Source of the DNA: Lebetimonas sp. JH292
GTDB lineage: Bacteria; Campylobacterota; Campylobacteria; Campylobacterales; Nautiliaceae
NCBI RefSeq assembly: GCF_000523275.1
Contig: NZ_ATHQ01000001.1
Location: forward strand, 1,392,546 to 1,456,545
Length of the DNA stretch: 64,000 nt
Direction of reading: 5' to 3'
Below, piece after piece: positions 39,555 through 50,934 of this stretch. The notes under the pieces are model-generated. The model was given only the letters and a program-made list of their open reading frames with translations, searched no databases and had not been told where the DNA came from. A program made the translations under genes and the position numbers. How positions within the stretch are numbered: position 1 is the first letter of the stretch; each line of letters starts with the position of its first letter.

Positions 39555-40565
39555 ATGAATTCAACAAACAAAAATTTTTTACCGGAAGATATAAAAGAAA
39601 AAATAAACAACCATCCGTGTTACTGTGAAGATGCACATCATCATTATGCCCGTATTCATGCGGCTGTGGCTCCTGCATGTAATATTCAGTGCAATTACTG
39701 CAACAGAAAATACGACTGTTCTAATGAAAGCCGCCCCGGTGTTACAAGTGAGAGAATGACTCCCGAAGAAGCGATAAAAAAAGTACTTTATGTGGGGGGA
39801 GAGGTTCAGCGTCTGAGTGTTTTGGGTATTGCAGGCCCGGGTGACGCCCTTGCAAATCCGAAAAACACATTTGAAACTTTCAGGCTGGTCAGGGAAAAAA
39901 CGCCTGATCTTAAACTCTGCCTTTCAACAAACGGGCTGGCTCTTCCTGATTATGTGGATGAACTTGTAAAATACGGGGTTGATCATGTCACCGTTACAAT
40001 AAACAGCTGTTGATGAAACAGGGGAAATAGGTTCAAAAATATATTCCTGGGTTTATTACGACCATAAAAGACATTTTGGTATTCTGCTTCAAAGACAGCT
40101 TGAGGGTATTAAAAAATGTGTGGAAAAGGGTATTTTAATTAAAGCCAATTCCGTTTTAATTCCGGGAATAAACGATAAGCATCTTCCAAGTTGCAAAAAA
40201 ATTAAAAGAAATGGGGGTGTTTTTACACAATATATATAAGCCTGCGGTGTGGATGTAAGGCTTATGAAACACTGCAGACAGTGCAGGGCCGATGCCGTGG
40301 GTCTTATAGAAAGCAAGAAAAGAAGCGAAAAACAAGATAGAAGAATTTAGAAAAATCCTTGAAAAGGCAAATGAAAGAGCAAGGGAACTTGAAGAAAATC
40401 TAAGCTCAGAGAATAAAACCATTTTAGTTGCCGTTACAACCGCAGGTGAGGGAATGATTAACCAGCACTTCGGCTCAGCAAAAGAATTTTTAATTTATAA
40501 AGCAGGAGACAGGGGTGTTATGTTTGTTCAACACAGAAAAATAAACAGTGCGTATGCCCAGAGTG
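39555..40565 (+). pseudogene. nifB: Nitrogenase cofactor biosynthesis protein NifB, frameshifted
   Basis: Radical-SAM enzyme that makes NifB-co, the core of the iron-molybdenum cofactor. The CxxxCxxC motif (CNIQCNYC, residues 42-49) is intact, with [20 protein letters not shown] and [17 protein letters not shown]. Frameshift at about 40010 leads to SKIYSWVYYDHKRHFGILLQ, then GILIKANSVLIPGINDKHL; after a deletion MKHCRQCRADAVGLIE appears, and the C-terminal NifX-like domain starts VAVTTAGEGMINQHFGSAKE. The end runs into nifV after a loss near 40565. AGGAG precedes the start. Confidence 0.85.
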
Positions 40566-41339
40566 TAGGTTCACAACCCTAAGAGACGGAGAGCAGGCCC
40601 CTTATGTGGCTTTTAACACAAAAGAAAAAATAGCAATTGCCAAAATGCTTGTGGAGTGTGGTGCAGACGAGCTTGAAATAGGAATTCCGGCTATGGGGGA
40701 AGATGAAAAAAGAGATATAAAAACACTGCTTTCTTTAGAACTTGATGTGCGTATGATGACATGGAACAGAGCCGTGATGAAAGATTTGGAAGCCTCACTT
40801 GAGTGCGGTGTGAAAGCTAGAAGTTGAATTTAAAGGATATTAAACAATCTTGAAAAAACAATTACAGAGGCAAAAAAAGAGGGGGTTTTTGTATGTATGG
40901 TTTAGATTCTGCGATACGGTTGGAATACTTACCCCTTTAAAAACATATGAAATTATTAAAAAGCTGACGTCATTAAATCTTTTGCCTATAGAAATGCACA
41001 CACATAATGCTTCGTTTGAACAGGTTTTGATGAACCGAACTTAATAAAAAAAGTAAAAGGCTTTTTGCGCATGAAAGCGGCATACATGCTGATGCCTACG
41101 AGCCTTTTGAAGCGTTTCCAATAGGTAAACATTCAGGCTCTTCCACGCTTATGTATCATTTAAAAGCTGCGGGGATAGAGGCTAAAAAAGAGGTTTTAAG
41201 AATTGTAACAACAAGGAAATTTATAAGATGGCTTAAATTAATAGATACACCCGAAATAATCTCAATTGCAAAAGAGATGGACATTGAGGTGGACACTTTT
41301 CCGCATTTGTTTTTGGAATATATAAAGAAAATATGTTAG
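40566..41339 (+). pseudogene. nifV: Homocitrate synthase NifV, frameshifted and shortened
   Basis: Supplies homocitrate, the organic ligand of FeMo-co. The N-terminal motif TLRDGEQAPYVAFNTKEK is fused to nifB sequence. Then come MLVECGADELEIGIPAMGED, RMMTWNRAVMKDLEASLECG, FCDTVGILTPLKTYEIIKKL, the metal-binding IEMHTHN, and HESGIHADAYEPFEAF. Internal blocks after GVKAR and after THNA are deleted. The C-terminus reads ISIAKEMDIEVDTFPHL. No intact frame covers more than about 75 residues. Confidence 0.8.
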
Positions 41340-41415
41340 CGGGCGTAATTCTGACGGTGGAATATGAAAAAAATATTCAGATTAAATATTTTATGGTAGA
41401 AAATAGATTTTAAAA

Positions 41416-41690
41416 ATGCAAAGGAACAGCTCATTAAAATTTGCACTTCCAGACAGTTTTCAGCATTCTTGCTCTATTACTTCAAAAGATGTTTTTTTAG
41501 GACCCTGGATATCAAAGGATGAATATGAAGCGGAAAAGGTTAAAAAGAGTAATATCATACAGCCCGGATATTAAAAATATTAACAAACTTTTCAAAAAAT
41601 ACAATTTTGAAAAAACAGAAAAACTGGTTTTTTTAAGCTATGGGGATTGTGAAATAAATTTTAACAATATTTATTCGTTTTCATTTTAAA
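41416..41690 (+). pseudogene. Hypothetical nif-region protein
   Basis: MQRNSSLKFALPDSFQHSCS then ITSKDVFLGPWISKDEYEAE in one frame, SYSPDIKNINKLFKKYNFEK and LVFLSYGDCEINFNNIYSFS in another. About 90 residues when joined. The region 41340-41415 holds only scraps. I recognise no family. An AGGAGG follows at 41691 for the next gene. Confidence 0.35.
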
Positions 41691-41701
41691 AGGAGGAAAA
41701 A

Positions 41702-42016
41702 ATGGAGAACTAAAAAAAGAAATTGGAAAAAGAAAAAGAAAAGCTGTTGAGCTGGCCGGTCAGATTCATGACATTGTGGAAGATACATTGTGGGTGGATT
41801 ATAACAAGATTTAAAAAAGAAATGTAAAACAGGCTATTGAAATTTTTGAGAATACTTCTTTACCTTTTAAAAAGGCAAAAAAATTGGTAACTGAATGCAA
41901 CAGATGCTGCTGCAGAGAACCTTTAAAAAAAATTCGGTAAATATGATTTTAAAGAGATAGAAATGCTGATAGAAAAAAGGTGGGAGAGAATAAGAAAACT
42001 GGCTGAAGGAGATTAA
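41702..42016 (+). pseudogene. DUF683/CCE_0567-type small nif protein, broken
   Basis: Reading across frames gives LKKEIGKRKRKAVELAGQIH followed by DIVEDTLWVDYNKI, the pattern of the short helical CCE_0567/DUF683 proteins found in nif clusters. The next part (NVKQAIEIFENTSLPFKKAK, KLVTECNRCC) and the end (EIEMLIEKRWERIRKLAEGD) may belong to a second small protein. Ends directly before the LRR start. Confidence 0.45.
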
Positions 42017-42017
42017 A

Positions 42018-42921
42018 ATGGATATTAACGGATGGAGTGAACTTAAAAAATGGCTTATTAAACATAAGGCTTTAGGTGAAAATATTGACAATCCTTTATA
42101 TATTACAAGGTTGAACCTTAGCTCTAAAGAGATAAAAGAACTTCCAGGTTCTATTGAACTGCTTGAAAATCTTGTTACGCTGGATTTAAGTGACAATTTT
42201 TTAGAAGCGCTGCCTGAGAGTATTAAAAATTTAAAAAAACTGATAAATTTAAATATATCCAAGAATAATTTTAAAGTTTTGCCTGAAGTTTTGGGTGAAA
42301 AATGCAAACGGCAATTTGATAGAAAATGTCGATGTGCTGCAAAAATGTCAGAGTTTAAGCAATTTAAGGGTAGTTAATATTTCAAATAACTTTATAAAAG
42401 GAATTTCTTCAATTTGTAAATCCCTTTGCAATGTGGAAAGACTTGATATCTCTTCAAATTTAATAAAGGAAATTCCGGATGAAGTGTCATATCTTGTTTC
42501 TTTAAATGTTTTAAACGCCCAGGATTTCTGAATTAAAAGTTATAGATATGGAAGATCTTGAATACTAACAATCCTGTACAAAAAGATTTATTTAAGAGAT
42601 GATTTTGCCCCTTATTTGGAAAGCTTTTCCGCCGACGGGTGCGGGCTAAAAGAATTTTTAATGTTTAAATCAGGTGAAATTAAAAATTTGTGCTACAGCT
42701 CAAATGAACTTACCGAATTGTCAGAAGAGATAATTAATTATTCAAAGCTTGAAGAATTGTATATTGATGATAACAATATAAAAGATTTACCCGAAAACCT
42801 TGCCAATCTTAACAATTTGAAAATATTGTATGTCGAGGGGAACCCTTTAAACGCCCATGCTTTAAAAGTAATAGATATTTTACATCCAAAAATATGTGAT
42901 ATCAAAACAAAAAAAGGATGA
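42018..42921 (+). pseudogene. Leucine-rich-repeat protein in the nif cluster, frameshifted
   Basis: Starts MDINGWSELKKWLIKHKALG. At least eight LRR units are visible across three frames, for example LPGSIELLENLVTLDLSDNF, LEALPESIKNLKKLINLNIS, LSNLRVVNISNNFIKGISSI and LPENLANLNNLKILYVEGNP. Breaks lie near 42295, 42530 and 42600. LRR proteins of this kind are typically interaction scaffolds. It overlaps nothing upstream and is followed by a GNAT fragment in a shifted frame. Confidence 0.7.
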
Positions 42922-43192
42922 AGAGGCAAAAGAAACAGACCTTCCTGAGATGGCGCATTTAATAGGGGAGCTGTTTTCAATAGAGAAAGATTTTGAAATA
43001 GATTTCACTAAACAGTTAACAGGTATAACAAAACTGTATAAACAAAAAGGTAATGTTTTGTTGGTCGCCAGGGATAATGACAAGGTGGTGGGTATGGTTA
43101 CAATGCAGCGCCTCATTTCAAGTGCGGAAGGTGATTATATAGGGCATGTTGAGTATCAAACGTATCTTAAAGTTTTCCATTACAAAGCGTAA
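42922..43192 (+). pseudogene. GNAT acetyltransferase fragment
   Basis: The sequence TDLPEMAHLIGELFSIEKDF, ITKLYKQKGNVLLVARDNDK and VVGMVTMQRLISSAEGDYIG matches the N-terminal half of a GNAT domain. Motif A (acetyl-CoA-binding Q/RxxGxG/A) is missing because the frame shifts after EGDYIGHVE. It may be a separate gene or the C-terminal domain of the LRR protein. Confidence 0.5.
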
Positions 43193-43276
43193 ACATTTTT
43201 ACAAATTTGTTTCTCTTTTGTTTCTTTTTGTCAATATTTTGTATTTTTTTCCGGTTTTTTAACAAAAAAAAATTAA

Positions 43277-44482
<1,206 letters not shown>

Positions 44483-44483
44483 A

Positions 44484-45610
44484 TTGAATTACAGGAAGAA
44501 GCAATAAAAGAAGTATTGAGTGTTTATCCTAAAAAAGCGGCAAAAAACCGCTCAAGACATTTAGGTGTTGCTACTCCGGAAGATGAAAGCCAAAAAACGG
44601 CGGGAAATGTAAGAAGCAACAAAAAAACGGTTCCTGGTGTTATGAGCCAAAGAGGATGCGCATATGCCGGAAGTAAAGGTGTTGTATGGGGTCGCGGTCA
44701 ATACTCCCGTGCGGGAAGAAGAAACTATTATATAGGAACAACCGGGGTTGATACTTTTGGAACAATGAACTTTAGTTCTGATTTTCAGGAAAAAGACATC
44801 GTTTTCGGCGGTGATAAAAAAGAAATTGATGAGCTTTTTCCTCTCAACAGGGGTATTACCGTCTTTGGGGCATCATATTGCAAATGACGTAATAAGAGAT
44901 TATGTAGTTGATCCTAATGTCCCGACTTACGGTAAAGAAATAGAGCCAGGCCCTTATGATATAGCAATTCTCGGGGATTACAACATAGGAGGCGACGGCT
45001 GGACAAGCAGAATTTTACTTGAAGAGATGGGTTTAAGGGTTCTTGTGCACTGTTATCGTATGAATTATATCGCAAGGCATATAGAAAGGGAATACGGCGT
45101 TCCATGGGCTGAGTTTAATATGTTCGGACCGACCAACATAGCAAAATCCCTTAGAAAAATAGCATCTTTTTTTGATGAAAAAATTCAGGAAAATGCTGAA
45201 AAGGTAATTGCAAAATATCAACCGATGGTTGATGCTGTAATAGAAAAATACAGACCGAGACTTGAGGGTAAAAAAGTAATGCTTTTTGTGGGCGGTCTCA
45301 GACCAAGACACATTATCGGGGCTTATGAAGACGACGATTATGAAAGAACAAAAGAAGATATCAGTAATTCCACTATTATTTACGACGATGTAAATGAGTA
45401 TGAATTTGAAGCTTTTGTTAAAAAATTACATCCTGACCTTGTAGGTTCCGGTATTAAAGAAAAATATGTATTCCAAAAAATGGGGCTTCCATATAGACAA
45501 ATGCACTCATGGGATTACAGCGGTCCTTATCACGGATATGACGGTTTTGCAATTTTTGCAGCAAATATGGACCTTGCTATTAATTCGCCTGTTTGGAAAA
45601 TAGATGATGC
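44484..45610 (+). pseudogene. nifD: Nitrogenase MoFe protein alpha chain NifD, multiple deletions, fused to nifK
   Basis: Begins [20 protein letters not shown]. The first P-cluster cysteine is in [15 protein letters not shown], but the segment with the second (HISHGPVGC) is gone, and a larger loss after PLNRGIT removes the third (VPVRCEGFRG). Further losses remove VAQWSGDG and part of the segment after IIGAYED. FeMo-co ligands remain ([14 protein letters not shown] for the cysteine, [12 protein letters not shown] for the histidine). The last codons (DDAPWENQ) run in frame into nif[12 protein letters not shown]. Confidence 0.88.
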
Positions 45611-46798
45611 GCCGTGGGAAAATCAGGAACTTTTTAAAAATAAAAAAAATTTTGAAAGCGCAGCCGGGGCAACCGACCCTGAAAAGGTAAAAGAATTTGT
45701 AGAAGCCGTTAGGGGCTGTAATGGCGGCACTCGGATTTGAAAAAACCATGCCTTATGTGTGATTCCATGACAGAAGATGCGGCGGTTTTCGGAGGTCTAA
45801 GTAATATGAAAGAAGGGCTTAAAAACTGCTGTGCACTTTATAAACCGGATATGATAGCTGTGTATGGCTGAAGTTATAGGTGATGATTTAGGTGCGTTTA
45901 TTACTACAGCCATTGAAGAAGACAAAGGAGAGTTCATTCCTGAAGGTATGCCTATTCCTTATGCACACACACCTTCATTTGTAGGAAGCCATATTACCGG
46001 ATATGACAATATGATGCACGGTATTTTAGGCCAGCTTACAGAAGGAAATGTTGATAAAACAAACAAAAAAGAGAGAATTAATATAATTCCCGGGTTTGAG
46101 CCTTATGTTGGAAGCATAAGGGAAATTAAGAAAATTCTTGATGAATTCGGTTATGATTATATTATTTTAGGAGACCATTCCGACCAGTTTGATTCACCTG
46201 CCGGTAAATATAAAATGAAAAAACAATGAAACTTGATGATTTTATAATGAAAATATCTGAACTTACAGGTAAAGAGGTTCCCGAATCTTTGAAACTTCAA
46301 AGAGGAAGACTTGTGGATGCAATGCAGGACAGTTATCCGTATATGCACGGTAAAAAATTTGCCATTTGGGGCGATCCTGACTTTTTACTCGGAGTTGTAA
46401 GCTTTTTACTTGAAATGGGTGCAGAACCTACACATGTATTATGTAATAACGCTCCTAAAGGATGGGAAGAAGAGATGAGAACGCTGCTTGACACTTCTCC
46501 TGCAAAAGATGATTTACATGTATGGGCAGGAAAAGATTTATGGCATATGAGAAGTCTTCTTTTCACAGAACCAGTTGATTTGTAACTCTTACGGAAAAGA
46601 GATTTACAGGGATCTGGAATTCCACTAATCAGAATAGGATTTCCTATATTCGACAGACATCATTTGCACAGATATTCAATAAGCGGATATGAGGCCCTTA
46701 ATCTGTTAACATGGATAGTAAACGGTGTTCTTGATAGGTTAGATGAAGAAACAAAAGACATAGCAACAACCGATTACTTCTTCGATTTAATAAGATAA
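45611..46798 (+). pseudogene. nifK: Nitrogenase MoFe protein beta chain NifK, deletions and frameshifts
   Basis: Starts within the nifD fusion ([20 protein letters not shown]). Then, in other frames, [13 protein letters not shown] jumps to [20 protein letters not shown], losing the HGSQGC P-cluster region, and IAV jumps to [12 protein letters not shown], losing STTC. Later pieces are FVGSHITGYDNMMHGILGQL, INIIPGFEPYVGSIREIKKI, then after about 50 lost residues FIMKISELTGKEVPES, FAIWGDPDFLLGVVSFLLEM and FDRHHLHRYSISGYE. Ends DYFFDLIR. Non-functional. Confidence 0.88.
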
Positions 46799-46846
46799 TC
46801 TTCAATTTTTTTCTTCTTTTAATATTTTTTTTTAAAAGGAGCTGAT

Positions 46847-47878
46847 ATGGTTGGAAGAAAAAAAATAAAAGAATTATTAAATGAGAGTGCCTGCGAGCAT
46901 TCAAAAAATAAAAAACAAGGCTGTAATATAGTTAAACCCGGTCTTGGAGCGGGAGGATGCGCTTTTGAAGGTGCGCAGAATCTGGTTCACGGCCCCCAAA
47001 CATGCCTCGGCGCTTCGTGGGAAACAAGACAGACTCCGATAAAAGGCTTGATGAATCCATTGAATATATTATGAAAAAATATTCTCCCGAGGCCATTTTT
47101 GTATACCAGACCTGTGTAACCGCTCTTATAGGTGATAATATAGATTCAGTTTGTAAAACAAAAAGTGAAAAATTTAATATTCCAATAGTGCCTGTGCATG
47201 CACCGGGTTTTGTCGGAAGTAAAAATCTCGGTTCAAGACTTGCCGGTGAAGATGTGTTGGAATATCTTATAGGCACAAAAGATGATATTAAGATAATAGT
47301 TATAATTTTATTGGTGATTTGTGGCAAATTACCCCTGTGTTGGAGGGCAAAACTGAACGTAATAAACTGTTCAAAATCTTTAATAACGCTTTGCAGGAAA
47401 ATGAAAGAAAAATATGATATTCCCTGGATATCCGCCTCATTTTACGGAAAAAGTGAAAGCTTTGGGAGATTCTGAACTTGTTGAAAAAGCTATTGAAGTA
47501 ACAAAAAACGAAGAAGCTAAAATCGATAAAAAGCTAAAACCGTATATTGAAAAATTCAGAGGAAAAAACGCTATTTTAAATACAGGAGGTGAAAAAGCAT
47601 GGTCTATAGCTTCAGCTCTGAAGGATTTGGGAATTAAAGTTATAGCCACTTCTGTTGCAAAATCTGTTGAAAGTGATATAAAAAAAGCAAAAGAAATTTT
47701 GGGAGAAGATATTATTTTAATGAAATCCCCGGCGTCTGAGCAGATAAAAATAGTGGAAGAATATGGCACTGACATTCTTTTAGGCGGGGGAAGAAGTTTG
47801 TATACCGCTTTTAAAAGAAGAAATTCCTTTCTAAATTTAGCAAAAGATTTGGACAATGTTTTGGATAATCCTATTTAA
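46847..47878 (+). pseudogene. nifE: FeMo-cofactor scaffold protein NifE, frameshifted
   Basis: One half of the NifEN scaffold on which the cofactor matures. The start MVGRKKIKELLNESACEHSK has AAAGGAG upstream. GGCAFEGAQNLVHGPQTCLG is followed by a loss, then IFVYQTCVTALIGDNIDSVC and IPVVHAPGFVGSKNLG-like sequence (VPVHAPGFVGSKNLGSRLAG). A deleted middle precedes RKMKEKYDIPWISASFYGKS and a C-terminal frame (47480-47878) with NTGGEKAWSIASALKDLGIK and DILLGGGRSLYTAFKRR. At least three frameshifts. Confidence 0.82.
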
Positions 47879-47914
47879 AAATTACTCAAAAAAAGCACCT
47901 TGGGAGGTTGAATT

Positions 47915-48734
47915 ATGAATACAGTAAAAAAACCGCTTCAGGTAAATCCTATAAAACATTCCCAGCCTATGGGTGCTGCTCTGGCATTTATGGGGGTTAA
48001 AAACTGCCTTCCTTTAATGCACGGTTCTAAAGGATGTGCTTCATTTACAAAAGTTTTTCTGACAAGTCATTATAATGAACCAATTGCTATGTACAACACT
48101 TCCGTAATAGATATTACCGCTGTTCTTGAGGGCGGATATGAAACAATATTAAAAGCTGTGGAAAATAAAATTAATAAATTTAAATTGACATACCTTACTG
48201 TTACGTAAACACGCCCGATTTTGCAGGCGGTGTGGCAAGCGGAATGGATATTGGCCAAAAAATCTCCCTGCAGCCTGTTGAAATTGAAAAAATAAAAAGT
48301 TTTTGCGAAAGTTTCGGTTTTGAAACATATGCCCTTCCGGATATTTCCACCTCGCTTGACGGATGTTTAAGAGAAGGACAGGGGAAACTCGGAAACGGAG
48401 ACATTACTTTAGATGATATTAAAAATTTAATACCCATTTTGTAATAAGCGATAACAAATTTGTCATTACAGGGGCTAAAATAAAGGCTGTAATAGCAACT
48501 ACCCCATCAAATGTGTTAAAAGATATTAAAGCGGAGAATGCTTTGGTGGGTGATTTGGAAGATGCTGAAAGTTTTTTAAATGAGTGTGATATGTTAATCA
48601 GTAATTTCCACGGGGAACGGATATTGCACTCTTTAGGAAGTAATGCGTTAAAAAATGACCAGCTTTATGAAGGCGGGGCATATTTTTTATTTGAAGTTGC
48701 GAACATACTGAATAAGGAGCTTTCACATGGCTAA
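47915..48734 (+). pseudogene. nifN: FeMo-cofactor scaffold protein NifN, frameshifted
   Basis: Partner of NifE. Starts MNTVKKPLQVNPIKHSQPMG after GGGAGG, with CLPLMHGSKGCASFTKVFLT typical of NifN/K. After a break near 48208 come TPDFAGGVASGMDIGQ, FGFETYALPDISTSLDGCLR and GNGDITLDDIKNL. A third frame holds GDLEDAESFLNECDMLISNF and ALKNDQLYEGGAYFLFEVAN, then the end. Shortened relative to the usual 430-450 residues. Confidence 0.8.
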
Positions 48735-49065
48735 AACTGATGATAAAAAAAAAGTTATTCATTATTGTTTACGATATTACAAAAGAGGGATATACAACAA
48801 GCGGAATTATTGAAACAGATACTTCCAATCGAAAAAACGGAATAGAAATTATCTCTTCTGGCATTATATTGAAGAACTGTTAAATCAGTTTGTATATATG
48901 TTAAACAATAATCCCCCGCCTTGGATTAAAAAAATTATGCATTTTGAAACTGAAAAAGACCCGAGACTTGATTTTTGGAAATATAAAAGGGAAATAATGA
49001 AAGCAATTAAATTTGACAAAGAAGATTTTAAAAAAGAGCTTGTAAGAAAACAAAAGAAGAACTAA
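48727..49065 (+). pseudogene. NifX-like small nif protein, frameshifted
   Basis: The start MAKTDDKKK overlaps the nifN stop. Restoring one base in the A-tract at 48747-48755 gives LFIIVYDITKEGYTTSGIIE. Downstream HYIEELLNQFVYMLNNNPPP-like sequence and KFDKEDFKKELVRKQKKN complete about 110 residues. The NNPPPW motif recalls the C-terminal signature of NifX/NafY carriers, so a cofactor-carrier role is suggested, but identification is tentative. Confidence 0.45.
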
Positions 49066-49075
49066 AACTGCATAT

Positions 49076-49285
49076 ATGCAAATAAAAAATGTTGTTATGG
49101 AAATGAGTCATGAAGGTTTCGGTAGATGTGTCGTTATTGCGGATAAAATTGTTTTGGTTAACAAATATTTTAAAGATGCGCACCGTTTTAGTTATAGAAC
49201 TCTTGAAAAACTATATGAAGACGGGGAAAAAATGTTAAATAAAGCCTATAAAACATATTTACAGTATAAACCATGCAAGGATTAA
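49076..49285 (+). CDS. NifX-associated protein (DUF269-like), C-terminal part
   Basis: A 69-residue frame reading MSHEGFGRCVVIADKIVLVN, YFKDAHRFSYRTLEKLYEDG and KMLNKAYKTYLQYKP. The DAHRF motif with following helix is typical of DUF269 proteins that follow nifX. DUF269 proteins are about 150 residues, so the N-terminal half is either lost or joined out of frame with the preceding gene. It ends just before nifF. Confidence 0.5.
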   Translation: MQIKNVVMEMSHEGFGRCVVIADKIVLVNKYFKDAHRFSYRTLEKLYEDGEKMLNKAYKTYLQYKPCKD

Positions 49286-49287
49286 AA

Positions 49288-49776
49288 ATGGCAAAAATTG
49301 GAATATTTGTAGGAAGCAGCGGAGGAGTTACCCAAAATGCCGCAGAAATGCTTGAGGAATTTTTTGAAGAGAGTGAACTTATAAATATAGAAGAGGATTT
49401 TGACGGCATTGAACAGTTTGAAGAATATGATGTGTTGCTTTTAGGCTCTTCAACCTGGGGACAGGGGGACCCCCCGCTTTTTGAGCTTGAAAATGAAATG
49501 CCGGATTTAAGCGGTAAAAAAGTCGCTTTCTTCGGTGCCGGGGATCAGGTTACACACGGGGAACATTTTGTAAGTGCTTTGGCAAAACTTAAAGAGCTTG
49601 GAGCCGATTGTGAATACGGTTACTGGCCGATTGATGGATATAATTTTGAGTATTCGGCATCTGCGAAAGACGGAAAATTTTGCGGTTTGGCCATAGATGA
49701 TATTAATCAGCCGGATTTGACCGAAGAAAGAGTGGCCGCATGGGCTGAACAGATTAAAAAAGAGATGAATCTTTAA
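49288..49776 (+). CDS. nifF: Flavodoxin (nif-type electron donor)
   Basis: FMN electron carrier that reduces NifH in many diazotrophs. The ATG at 49288 is preferred to one 15 bases upstream because AAGGA stands before it and the fold starts MAKIGIFVGSSGG. FMN loops are VGSSGGVTQNA (phosphate), GSSTWGQGDPP and FGAGDQVTHGEHF; the C-terminal helix ends WAEQIKKEMNL. Length of 162 residues is normal. This is the one clearly intact, full-length nif gene of the cluster. Confidence 0.85.
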   Translation: MAKIGIFVGSSGGVTQNAAEMLEEFFEESELINIEEDFDGIEQFEEYDVLLLGSSTWGQGDPPLFELENEMPDLSGKKVAFFGAGDQVTHGEHFVSALAKLKELGADCEYGYWPIDGYNFEYSASAKDGKFCGLAIDDINQPDLTEERVAAWAEQIKKEMNL

Positions 49777-49785
49777 GGAGAGGTT

Positions 49786-49974
49786 ATGGGTAAACTTGAA
49801 GAGTTTAAAAAAGCTGAAAAGAAGAGTTTGAAAATCTTTTACAATATTTATAAAAATTTTGAAAACGGTTATTCCCCGAGTGCTGCGGAAATATGGGACA
49901 CATTCAGCAGGCCGTCTCCTTGTAGATTCTGTCTTGGCGCAAGCAGCTGCAGCAGTGTAAAGGGGTCAGGATAA
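49786..49974 (+). pseudogene. Small nif-region protein joined to nifZ
   Basis: A frame with a good GGAGAGG site reads MGKLEEFKKAEKKSLKIFYN followed by SPSAAEIWDTFSRPSPCRFC and LGASSCSSVKGSG. It then stops where nifZ sequence begins in another frame, so its 3' end and the start of nifZ appear to have been lost together. No family recognised. Confidence 0.35.
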
Positions 49975-50231
49975 AAGTCCCTATAAAAAATGACGGAACA
50001 AACCCTTTTTATGAAAGAAACGCCATTTTGATTGAACCCGGGGAAGAGGGATATGTTAAGCATATTGGGGATTTTTTACAGGTAATAAGAATTTATGAAG
50101 TCCATTTTTTGGAAAAAGGCGTAATTTTCGGATGCAGGGAAGATGAGCTTGAAGCGGTGGAAGATGATGATTTTTATGATGAGGTGGAAGAAGAATTAAA
50201 ATGGATTAGAGAACACAAAAAAGGAGAATAA
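49975..50231 (+). pseudogene. nifZ: NifZ, N-terminus missing
   Basis: Protein aiding P-cluster assembly on the MoFe protein. The signature EEGYVKHIGDFLQVIRIYEV and HFLEKGVIFGCREDELEA is unmistakable. Upstream, KVPIKNDGTNPFYERNAIL corresponds to the family start but without an initiator. The acidic C-terminus (DDDFYDEVEEELKWIREHKK) is intact. Its stop overlaps the start of the next ferredoxin gene. Confidence 0.7.
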
Positions 50232-50560
50232 ATGTTTGCGGATTCGGTGAAGGAATGGATAAAAGGATTTTTGCAAAAAAAGGTGATTTACTTTTAAGAG
50301 TTGCAAAACTAAACGGGGTTAAAATACGTTAAATTTGAAGAATTAAAATTAAAAGATCATTAAAACCGGATGAAGAGGGTTATGACCCGGAAGCCGTTCC
50401 GGTATATATGGAAGATAAAGAACTTAACACTTTGATAGAAATGGGAGCCATTTCAAAAAAAGAGGCTGAAATAGCCCAGCAGTATAACAGACAAACACCT
50501 ATTAGACTTGCATGTCAGTGTATTATAAAAATAGATATAATTATAAAACCATTTGAATAA
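50232..50560 (+). pseudogene. 2Fe-2S ferredoxin, N-terminal cluster region lost
   Basis: Pieces read IFAKKGDLLLRVAKLNGVKI, then DEEGYDPEAVPVYMEDKELN, MGAISKKEAEIAQQYNRQTP and RLACQCIIKIDIIIKPFE. The end CQC is the last ligand of an adrenodoxin or plant-type ferredoxin, while the CxxxxCxxC loop expected after VKI is deleted. It precedes another ferredoxin of related type. Confidence 0.55.
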
Positions 50561-50577
50561 AAAAAAGGAGTAAAAAA

Positions 50578-50865
50578 TGACAACAAGAGTAGAGAGTAAA
50601 TGATTTTTTAGCTGTAAATGTTAAACCTGGTAAAACTATCCAGGATATTGTGGAAGCATCAGGTTCCGCTTTACCTTTTGGTTGCAGAGACGGAGAATGC
50701 GGAACCTGTGTTGTATATATTGAAACAGGGATGGAGTATTTAAGTGAAATGAATGAAAAAGAAAAAGCTGTTATGAAAATGTTGAATGAAAACAGCCCTA
50801 AAGCAAGACTTGCATGTCAGATGAAAATTGCTAAACCGAACGGACTTGTACGTATAAGGTATTAG
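50578..50865 (+). pseudogene. 2Fe-2S ferredoxin with an early frameshift
   Basis: Start codons MTTRVES are followed by a one- or two-base shift near 50597; the main frame then reads FLAVNVKPGKTIQDIVEASG, PFGCRDGECGTCVVYIETGM and ARLACQMKIAKPNG. All four cluster cysteines (CxxxxCxxC and the late C) are present. The ribosome site AAGGAG is at 50565. It resembles the damaged gene at 25976. Candidates for function are FeSII-like nitrogenase protection or electron transfer. Confidence 0.65.
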
Positions 50866-50866
50866 T

Positions 50867-50887
50867 TCCGATTCTTTTTGAATCGGA
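50867..50887. terminator. Hairpin after the ferredoxin gene
   Basis: TCCGATTC and GAATCGGA form a perfect 8-bp stem around a 5-T loop, immediately after the stop. There is no T-run directly after it, so termination may be weak, or it may be a stability element. Confidence 0.5.
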
Positions 50888-50934
50888 TAATTTAGCCGTT
50901 TTCGTTTAGAACAAAAATTGCATATAATATTGTA

